DNA of 64,000 nt from Termitomyces sp. T153 (lineage: Eukaryota > Basidiomycota > Agaricomycetes > Agaricales > Lyophyllaceae). The DNA lies in the NCBI GenBank assembly GCA_018296165.2, contig JACKQL020000010.1, positions 1,178,001 to 1,242,000 of the forward strand. Reading direction: 5' to 3'. Shown here in pieces: positions 56,431 through 64,000 of the stretch. Below the pieces are notes generated by a model, which searched no databases, was not told the DNA's origin, and saw only the letters and a program-made list of their open reading frames with translations. Both the position numbers and the translations under genes were made by a program. The first letter of the stretch is position 1; the number at the start of each line of letters is the position of its first letter.

Positions 56431-56779
56431 CATGAAACTAGCTCCAGTGTTTTTCATTATCTGGGGTGCCCAGCAATGTGGGAGTTGTGGTGTTGCTCTA
56501 CAATTCTCCAGTGGAGCTCCAGAATGTTGGGCACATAGATATGATCCTAGAAGGTCAAGATCCCATTCTGGAGGGCCCATTTGTCTGTGCAGACCAATTT
56601 TGTGCCCATGGTATGTCCTGATTTTAGTGCCCAAGCTGCCTGAGCAACCAGTCCCTCCTGCTGACTGTCCCAATTTCCCTGCTGGATGTCCCAGAGGATG
56701 TCTACCTCTGCTCCCTTAATGGCTAGACCTTCCATGGCTTTGATGGCAAACTGTTCAGGCTAGAGAAGCATGATGTTGC

Positions 56780-57470
56780 TGTTGTCCTCTCCGTCAGTGC
56801 CATGGTCCACTCTCCAAGACAGGGCATCTGGTTTCCTCATACTCCAGCCAGGCTTGTGGTGCAGCAAGAAGTCAAAATTGGCTAGGTAGAGAGACCATCA
56901 GGCCAGTTGATGGTTGAGCTTCTTGGCTGTCCAGAAGTATTTGAGGTTCTTGTGATCTGTCCAGACCTCAAACTTATGCCACACACCTTCCAGGAAGTGC
57001 TGCCACTCCTCAAATGACCAGATGATGGCTAGCATCTTCTTGTCATGGATCTTGTAGTTCCACTCTACTGCATTCAGGCTCTTAGAGTAAAAGGCCACTG
57101 AATGCCACTTCCCATCCTCCAAGGACTGCTATGAAAGAATGGCCCTGGTGGCAAAGTCAGAGCTGTCAACTTCTACCCAGAAAGGAGAGTTATTGTTTAG
57201 GAAAAGGAGGACAGGTCCTGAGGTCATGTCACACTTGAGGGCATTGAAGGCTGTCTGCTCTAGAGGCTCCCAACACCACACAATGTCCTTCCTGGTGAGG
57301 TTGAATAGTGGGTAAGCATGATGCAAGAAGTCCTGGATGAATCTCTGGTAGAAGTTCACAAAGCCTAGGAACACCTGCAGCTCTTTCTTGTTCTTGGGCT
57401 CCAGCCACTCTGCCATGCCTGCTATCTTTACTGGGTCCATCTCTATGGCTCCATGTGAGATGATCAGGCC
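56780..57470 (-). pseudogene. E9 RT thumb and RNase H
   Basis: Frames at 57129-57440 and 56898-57122 read FLGFVNFYQRFIQDFLHHAY, PLFNLTRKDIVWCW, PFWVEVDSSDFATRAILS, WHSVAFYSKSLNAVEWNYKI, HDKKMLAIIWSFEEWQHFLE and WTDHKNLKYFWTAKKLNHQL. Asp, Glu and Asp of RNase H can be seen (VDSSD, NAVEWNYKI, TDHKN). One TAG separates the two frames. Confidence 0.85.
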
Positions 57471-58330
57471 AAGATACTTGATCTGAGTCTGCTCAAACTT
57501 GCACTTCTCCAGTTTGAGGTAGAGCTGGTGCTGGTGGAGATGTTTCGAGATGAGATGGGTGGTGCAGCAGTGTTCTTCCAGTGTTTTTCTCTAGATTAGA
57601 ATGTTGTCAAGGTATACACACACTACACCTTTGGCAATGAGGTCTTGGAAGATGTTGTTCATTATTGTCTGAAAGGTGGCCAGGCTGTTGGTGAGTCCAA
57701 AGAACATAACAAGAGGTTTGAATAGTCCCTGGTTGGTCTGGAAGGTGGCCTTCCATTCATCTCCCTCCTGAATACACACACTGTTGTAGCTCCACTAGAC
57801 ATCCAGTTCAGTGAAGTATCATGCACTCCAGAGGTTGTTGATGAGCTCAGAGATGAGGAGGAGGGGGTAGCAGTTTTTCACAGTCATGGCATTGAGAACC
57901 CAGTAATCCTGAACCAGTTGGAGTGAGCCATCTTTCTTCTTGATGAAGAAGACTGGAGAAGCCATCAGTTGGAAGAGCATATGCAACTGGAGTCCAGATT
58001 CTCTTGCAAGAAGGCATCAAGTTTGTCCTGCTCTCTAAGCACTAATGGGTAGACCCTACAGCTGGCAGGCATGGAGTTAGGCAATAGCTCAATGGCATGG
58101 TCCCACTGCTTGCACTCTGAGAGCAAGTCAAACAAGGCCTTAAAGAACATGTCCTCAAATGCATGAAGGTAGGGGGGTATGACATCCTGGAACTCCTGGG
58201 GCATGGAGTTAGCAGCAAATGCCTGGGCCAGCCACTGGGGTGTGGTCTGGCTAGCATGGATCTCTATGATGGAGAGCAGTGGACATAAGATGGTGGCATA
58301 GATCCAGTCCCCCAGCTCTGCCACTTCCTC
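57471..58330 (-). pseudogene. E9 reverse transcriptase
   Basis: Linker frame 57965-58324: [54 protein letters not shown]. The core is broken at 57790-57970. The open frame 57591-57779 reads [40 protein letters not shown] and VYLDNILI. The catalytic YxDD is YLDN, so this enzyme would be inactive even without the stops. Confidence 0.85.
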
Positions 58331-58649
58331 CAGGAGCTCTAGTCTGTGTACACTGCCAAACTCCTCTCTGCCTTCCTTCTCTGGGGCTCTGCCACTACTT
58401 CAGTTGTTCTCATAGAGGGCCTCTCTATAGGAGAATGCCAGGGTGGGGGATCCAGGAGGTTCAGGTCAGTGAAGGGGAGAGGCACAACACAACACATGTA
58501 GATGGCCACATGCTCTTGAACTTAAGCTCAGCATTCTTCCTTGGCTTTGGTGGTGCAGGCAGAGCACTTCCAAGAGCATCTGCTCATTGTTACCTTGCCC
58601 TCGGTCCAGTCTACTTTGGGATTGTGCTTGTAGAGCCATGTGAAGCTGA

Positions 58650-58961
58650 GGATCATGTCCTATCTGCCCAAGCTGGTGATGGCAAAGACTGCATGCTCCA
58701 CATAGTTTGATAACAGAGGACAAGGTCAACCATGGAGCTGATAGCACCTGCTTTGTTGGGTGTTCCATCAATGTTGAAGACCAGAATGGGCTTGGGAAGT
58801 GGCTGTGTGGTCAGGCTGTGGCACTTGACAAACTCTGAGTCCAGGCACAGTCCTGTCACTCCACTATCTAGGAGAGTGGTGACTCTATGGGTTTGCTGGG
58901 TGTCCATGGTCTCTATCTCCATGTCAAGGTGCAGGGAGTTGGCAGATGAGCTTGAAGCCAT
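58650..58961 (-). pseudogene. E9 retropepsin-like protease
   Basis: Minus frame: HRVTTLLDSGVTGLCLDSEF (DSG intact), VKCHSLTTQPLPKPILVFNI, DGTPNKAGAISSMVDLVLCY. Closely related to the E8 and E10 proteases. Confidence 0.8.
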
Positions 58962-59002
58962 CTGGCAAACCCTAGCTGTTGTTAGGGGACTTGGCAGAGG
59001 CT

Positions 59003-60375
59003 CTAGAGTTGGTATTTGTACATCTGCAGGAGAACATTGAGGTTCTTTGTCTTAGAATGAAGGGCATCAGGAAAAGCAATTTTATTTTCTAACAACAGAC
59101 ATGAGAACCTGTTAGTACCCAGTGATGGAGGCATACACCTCATCTGCTGCTTGACTAAAAACCCTCCTCCAGTTTTGAGGGTGATGTGCAAGCATAGATC
59201 TCCTCCAAGGTCAACTCCAGTGTTGGCTTGTCTGGCAATGGAGCTCCAGCAGTGTCCTTTGCAGCCAGCACTTGCAGCAGGAGTTCTTCCTGCTCTGTCA
59301 TGGAGAGATAATGCACTTCCAGATCCAAGGGGCAGTGTCCTGCAAAATTCCCAGGCTTCTTGCATCTTTGACACAGTAACAGTGCAGCACAGAGCTGTCA
59401 GGCTGTGTCCACATCCATGGGAATGCCTGGCAGCAAGGAGCATGGCATGGGAATGGTTGGAGTGGGGGCAGGTGCTGGGCAAGCAGGCACAGAGTATTGG
59501 AGGCTGGTGACCAGTGCAGAGTGCAGCATGGGGTGCATGTGGTGGAGCTCCCATCAAATCTCCATGAGTTGCCACTGATCCTGGGCTACCTCATACCACA
59601 AAGCAATTCTTTTGTCATCAGAGTAGCCCTCCATGAGATTGTCAATGTGTTTGACCAGCATGGGGTGCAGGCCATCCTGGAATGTGAGGCATAATTGAAG
59701 GCTATTGGGGTAGGTGGCTTGCTTGACCAGTGCCCAGGAGTCAATGTACTCATCCAGGGTGTGCTTTCCTTGCCCATATTGCTCCTGGTCATATAGCATC
59801 AAGGCAGCAGTTTTGGCAGGGTTGAGCAGGAAAAACTCTGCCTGGAAGTCCTTCTTGAAGGTGGCCCAGTCTGGGAAACTTCCCACACCTCCAGGGCAAT
59901 GGAAGACTCACAACACATAGGTGGAGGCACATCAAGCCTTCATGTACAACAGTACCCAGGCTATTTTCAATGCATTGGAGTCAAAGGCATCCCTGCTAAG
60001 GTAGATGTAGGTGAGGCAGGACTGGAGGAAATGTTTGTTGCTGGAGTGAGCACCATCATACATGTCTGGAAGTGCAGGGCACAGAATCTGTGGTCATAGG
60101 GTCACTAGAGCTGCAGAGATGGATACAGAAGTGGTTGGGGTAGGTTCCATGACCAGGGGAGGTGTGGAGGTAGGGGGCAGGTGCTTGAGCAGCACCTGGA
60201 GTGATTGGGAGATAAGATCTGTGGTTTGACAGAGGGTGGAGAGTTTGGTTGTATGGTGGGTAAGAGATGATTGCATGAGTTGCACCTGGTTTTCTAGGTG
60301 TAGCAGGCAGGTCCAGGTTTCATCCTGTGGGGCTGGAGCCTCTGCAAGGGTGTCTGGGTTGGCAGGCTGAGACAT
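59003..60375 (-). pseudogene. E9 Gag
   Basis: ATG 60375 starts MSQPANPDTLAEAPAPQDET, and an alpha-helical N-terminal region follows (LLHLENQVQLMQSSLTHHTT). Capsid frame 59554-59886: FPDWATFKKDFQAEFFLLNP, LYDQEQYGQGKHTLDEYIDS, LQLCLTFQDGLHPMLVKHID. A zinc knuckle near 59330-59372 reads CQRCKKPGNFAGHC with His changed to Asn. Three frames and several stops separate the parts. Confidence 0.8.
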
Positions 60376-60468
60376 AGAACTCTGCAGTGCTTAGTCCTGG
60401 TGGGGAAGCAACAGATAGTGGCTCAGAGGTTCCCTGCAGCTATGAGAGGCTTCTAGACCAGTTTTAGG

Positions 60469-60479
60469 AGACTTGTTCT
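60469..60479 (-). other. Primer-binding site of E9 (self-priming type)
   Basis: On minus AGAACAAGTCT, two bases inside the 5' LTR. It is complementary in all 11 positions to the minus AGACTTGTTCT at 60607-60617 of the 5' LTR. Confidence 0.65.
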
Positions 60480-60481
60480 GC

Positions 60482-60849
60482 TATAAGGGCAACTTCTAGG
60501 GTGATGTATCTAAGTCATGCAGCTAGCAGAGGGGAATCCAAAGTATATTAGCAAGTAGATGAAGATACAAGCAGTAACTAATCACCTAGCAGAGGAGAAT
60601 CTGAAGAGAACAAGTCTAAGGATCCCTGCTGCTCAGTGCAGTACATCAGTGGGCAGCAGAGGCATGGGAATGACTGTACAGAAGGCTGGAGCTAGCCCTT
60701 ACTCTAGGAAGATGATTGGTGAGGTAATATAGAAAGTTCCACAGGTCTCCAGAGATCTCCAGGGTTCTGGAACAAGCCCCAGAGATGTCAAACAAGCTGC
60801 AGAGACACTGGAACAAGTTGTAGAGGTTGGAAATGGAAGTTTTCTGACA
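60482..60849 (-). mobile_element. E9 5' LTR (368 bp)
   Basis: Plus text TATAAGGGCAAC (first bases TG decayed to TA) to TTTCTGACA. It carries the doubled AGCAGAGGGGAATCCAAAG motif about 65 nt apart, as in all family B LTRs. Confidence 0.9.
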
Positions 60850-60854
60850 CAACT

Positions 60855-61703
60855 ACTGCATCACTATATGCTTAGCTACTCTAGCAGCCAAACATTGCTG
60901 TGTTGAGGCCTTAGGGACCTCAACCTGGCCCTGCCAGAACACCAACACCCTTCTACAGAGAATGTCACCAGGGTGTGCTTTACCATCTATATCTGAGATG
61001 TCTCAACTTGGTATTGATGAGGACTGCATTGAGGTTCTCAAGTTCAATCTCCCAGTCCAGTCAGCAAATGGCTTCACCCCTTGTTTCATTGTGAGAATGG
61101 TTTTCCAGACTCCATTTTCCCCACCTAAGAGGCAGGGCATATTTTGCAAACTCAATGACATAATCATCAAGGGACATTGCATTGATGTGCTTTTGACTGG
61201 CATGATACCATTTGACAAAGCATGGCTCCAACATCCCATCTGCCACATACCTCACAATCTCCTTGGGGTTCTTTTGGAGTGTTTCAGGTACCTATGACAG
61301 GTGTTTGCCCATTCTTGGAAGTGTTCAACATTGACTCAGCCTGGAGTCAGCATAGGGCAGTCTTTGAGTTTCAACACCTTTACTTCTGCAAGGGGCAATT
61401 GTCAGTTGAGGGTGACATCAGGTCTGGGTGGTGGCAGCATTGATGCCAATCAGCAGCAGAAACAAGCAGCAAGCCATGTCAAGATGTAAAATGGAGTGGT
61501 GGGAGTGTTTTGGGGGAGTCTGAGTCTGAGTCCAACAAGTTTTCTTTGAGGCTAGAGAGGTCAGTAAGCAGGGACAGTGGTGGTGTCTGGAAATTTTTGT
61601 CAGCAAGCTCTGATGGTGGTGGGCTTTGTGTCAGGAGTTGAGCAATGGTTAATGTCAATCTTTGCCATGCCTCCTGCCTGATGACAAGCAGGGTGGGCAT
61701 CAA
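60855..61703 (-). pseudogene. Gypsy gag-like relic X, copy 2, proximal part
   Basis: Minus frames read MMPTLLVIRQEAWQRLTLTI (61479-61703), then near 61061-61255 RYVADGMLEPCFVKWYHASQ and INAMSLDDYVIEFAKYALPL, then a broken NETRGEAIC-stop-LDWEIELENLNAVLINT. The pattern KWYH...MSLDDYV.EFA...W, followed by Q/RG...DW..ELENLNA, is typical of basidiomycete Gypsy Gag proteins. It is split from its distal half by E9 and a solo LTR. Confidence 0.5.
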
Positions 61704-61833
61704 TGGGATGTGTTGGGACAGAGTAAAAATTTCATGAAGGTTGTCAATGTCAAAAAAAAACTGGAAGGCTATGATTCAGGCAGCCTCACTTGACCCAACC
61801 AGACAGGACAATGTTATCTTTGTTGCTTGTAGA

Positions 61834-62551
61834 TTAGATCAATACATTAATATGTAACTTCTTGCTCACCTTTGTTGCTTGTAGACAACAAAGGTGAGTT
61901 CGACCTTTTGATGCTGCATCACATGACCTCATCACTTTCCTTCTCAATTCCTTCTTGTTCTCATTTACTTTGTCATAAGTGCACAGTGGTAGTCTTACAT
62001 CAGAGTGCCATTCAGGCTTGTTGACCTCCAAAACTTTTACCCAATCAATGGTTTCTTGGGAGCTCAAAATGCCTGCAAGTCCAGCACGTGGCCTTTTTGG
62101 TCATCAAAATTTTCATTGTTGTCCTCAGGTCCTGAAGCTTTATACAACATATGATCCAGGCAGGGAAGGTCAGATGGATCTCTTTGTTTGGGATGGAGAG
62201 TCTGATACTGGGACACAGCAGAAAGATGCCAGCCATAATTCTTTCTGGACAAGAACATTTAATGATAAAATAAGTATAATAATAGTAATGTGCAAGCACC
62301 TTGGTCCTTCATAATGCCATCCAATTGTTCTGCTGGTGCCATTGCTTCTTCTTTGCATTGGCCTCACTGCACTGTGCTTTCCAGGATCGTCCAAAGTTGC
62401 AGAAAGTGTCTTTGGCAAATTCTTCAAGTGTCTTCTTGTTCCATTTGAACTTTGCATCACAGAGGCCAAGTGTTAATGTATCGACTCTTCCCTTGATATT
62501 TTGGTCACACGATGGTTTGATCTCTGGACAACTGGACGTACTATGATCCAA
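61834..62551 (-). CDS. Hypothetical protein, Agaricomycete family without known function
   Basis: On minus, ATG 62551 begins MDHSTSSCPEIKPSCDQNIK, and the frame reads FKWNKKTLEEFAKDTFCNFG, RSWKAQCSEANAKKKQWHQQ. With a probable intron at 62245-62299 (GTGCTTG...GTCCAG) it continues YGWHLSAVSQYQTLHPKQRD, LDHMLYKASGPEDNNENFDD and VLEVNKPEWHSDVRLPLC. This layout (basic helical W...K motif, acidic SGPED stretch, L.V..P.W.S motif) resembles hypothetical proteins I remember from mushroom genomes, often in repeat-rich places. Frame changes between the SGPED and LEVNKPEW parts suggest decay or another intron. CpG is low up to about 62480. Confidence 0.35.
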
Positions 62552-62918
62552 TCCTAGACTCTTGTTTTCCCATCACGATTTCTTAATCTCGGTCACGCCG
62601 TGCTCGCAACGGCCCATACAAGCAGGTCACACCAACTGCAAAAGTCCGATTGGTCAAAGTTGCTGTAGATGTCTTGTTATTCATGATTTCATAAACATTT
62701 CAAAACTCTATAGACACGATAGGATATTATCTAACATTGCTGATAAAACTCTTTCTGGTCACGAGACCTCGTCCGCATGCGTCTCAGAATAAATGCTAGA
62801 TGCAACCTGATCCGATTTCGGGCTTGGCCGTGAGGGGTCGTCGGAACCGCTCGGAGATCGTGGCAAGATTTTTATCTGATAAGACCGTGCGTTTTCATTA
62901 CCTTTCAAGTTTCTCCCC
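62552..62918. promoter_or_regulatory. Upstream region of the AIF-like gene
   Basis: CpG-containing non-coding sequence between two divergent genes. CT-rich text (TTACCTTTCAAGTTTCTCCCC) runs directly into the ATG. No clear TATA box is seen. Confidence 0.35.
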
Positions 62919-64000
62919 ATGTACTCTTCTCCAAAGACTGTTGTTGTCCTTGGCGCTGCTTATGGGGGTCCGTTCTAGTTCAAATGCCAACATCAGTAGT
63001 ACTCATTACTCCGCCTCTAGGCTGCCGAGCCTCTCAGATCCTTGCCGCTGGCCTTCCTGAAAGCTGGAGGGTACTCTTAATTGATCGAAATTCGTGCGTG
63101 TGCTTGAACCTAGCTAATAATATGTTTATTCATCCAATTATGTAGACACATGAATAGTGAGAGTCTTTCAAAGCCTTTTTTTCGGATACTGTAATCTTGA
63201 GAAAGATGTCTACATTTTCCCTCGATTGTCAGTCCTACCTGGACACGAACACAAAGCGTGTACGTGACCTTGATCTTCTTCCTCTCGATTTTGACCGGCT
63301 CAAAGACTATTGAGTCATTCCCCTTTCAAAGGTCTTTCTTTCGGAAGATCCCACTCTTCTGCATCGCTGCCTGCAAGCCACGGTCACCTCAATACGCAGA
63401 GATTCCATCACGCTCTCCAGGGCTTTCCCGGAGCATGGCCTGGCGACCACAGTGGTGCCTTATGACTATATGATTTATGCCCTGGGATCACTTATGCCGC
63501 CTCCCCTCGACCTCTGGGGCACCGATCCTGCCGATAACATTGTTCAAGCAAAACCTGGTAGGAACCTTCCTGTATATCGAGGCACGAAATCAGAAGGAAT
63601 TGCGTGGATGAAAGAGCATCAAAAGATTGTTGAAGATGCACCCACTATCCTTGTAGTCGGTGGAGGAGCACTTGGAATACGTATGTAAACATGTCCAGCC
63701 CTCCAATCGTTGAAATAACTGCCATCTTCGCCTTAGAATTTGCAACCGACATCGCTGCGATATACAGCGAAAAGAAGGTGACTTTGCTCCATTCCCGAAA
63801 ACGTCTTTTGCCTCGATTTGACGAGGCAATGCACGATGAGAGTGAGGACATTCTAGACCGGATGCTTAGCTTCGCTGACTTCTTTCTCTCGTGCTACTAC
63901 CAGCCTTGAAAGTTCTGGAAACGATGGAGAATGTTGATGTAATCCTAGGAGAACGATTAGACATGTCTTCGGTCAAAGAACAGCCAGTAAAACATAATGA
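62919..64000 (+). CDS. AIF-like FAD-dependent pyridine nucleotide-disulfide oxidoreductase, 5' part
   Basis: ATG 62919 begins MYSSPKTVVVLGAAYGG, the FAD-binding GxxxGG start. Exon 2 (63021-63093) gives CRASQILAAGLPESWRVLLI and DRNS. An 11-nt microexon (63146-63156) and exon 4 give HMNNVYIFPRLSVLPGHEHK. Exon 5 from 63332 gives VFLSEDPTLLHRCLQATVTS, VPYDYMIYALGS, MKEHQKIVEDAPTILVVGGG (the NAD(P)H-binding loop) and ALGI. The next exons give QFATDIAAIYSEKKVTLLHS, RKRLLPRFDEAMHDE and VILGERLDMSSV. The order matches the AIF/AMID family (Pyr_redox_2). The exon 4-5 junction keeps frame only with a GC donor (AAA-GCGTGT) or if one base is wrong. The gene continues past the window, and its location in the cell cannot be told. 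Confidence 0.85.

Larger units (their letters stand above)
54782..60849 (-). mobile_element. Complete family B Gypsy element E9 (chromovirus), TSD CAACT
   Basis: 6068 bp with both 368-bp LTRs and CAACT on both sides (54777-54781, 60850-60854). The order on minus is LTR, primer site, Gag, protease, RT, RNase H, integrase, chromodomain, polypurine tract, LTR. This is the standard chromovirus order, with nothing large missing. Stops in every gene and loss of catalytic residues make it inactive. It inserted into relic X, which also holds a solo LTR. Confidence 0.92.

Noticed and set aside
60962..61297. 111-codon open frame on plus
   Set aside because: The opposite strand carries the gag-like motifs of relic X; the plus frame shows no recognisable domain.

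Overview
The window looks like a repeat-rich region of a basidiomycete nuclear genome, probably Agaricomycetes. Three real genes have short introns (about 50-70 nt), several split by 11-14 nt microexons. Almost everything else is decayed Ty3/Gypsy retrotransposon sequence of the chromovirus kind. A displaced rDNA piece carries a fungal 28S start (with the ITS4 primer site) and an ITS2 tail of the Agaricales type. Old repeats have almost no CpG and much TpG/CpA, which suggests cytosine methylation followed by deamination. The host genes and a few young insertions keep their CpGs.

Layout. 1-33.7 kb: nested, mostly broken Gypsy elements. Family A has LTRs of about 1.0-1.2 kb and is present as element pieces and many solo LTRs. 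Family B has 368-bp LTRs. Families C and D are other Gypsy lineages without recognised LTRs here. One KDZ-like transposon gene relic lies at 10.2-11.1 kb. Element E3 (13.4-22.5 kb, minus) has two tandem protease domains, and its reverse transcriptase is split by an rDNA fragment flanked by a perfect 108-bp duplication. 33.8-40.0 kb: a gene island with an NADP-dependent MDR oxidoreductase (minus) and an aldehyde dehydrogenase (plus), divergently arranged. 40.3-43.1 kb: a family C element that keeps CpG only in its gene-proximal part. 43.1-51.7 kb: family B element E8, broken up by two young CpG-rich family A solo LTRs, then the 3' end of a family A-like element. 52.4-61.7 kb: an unidentified coding relic and a Gypsy gag relic (X) that contains a solo LTR and a complete family B element, E9 (54782-60849, 5-bp target duplication CAACT). 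61.8-62.6 kb: a hypothetical gene on minus. 62.9-64.0 kb: the 5' part of an AIF-like FAD oxidoreductase gene running off the window.

The main finding is that both LTR families carry, directly after the 5' LTR, a 11-13 nt primer-binding site complementary to a segment inside their own LTR. In family A that segment begins 33 nt from the TATA box, at the expected transcript 5' end. This is the arrangement of Tf1-type self-primed reverse transcription, and no tRNA-type primer site (TGG...) is seen. All repeat-gene calls are by reading translated motifs; no database search was possible.
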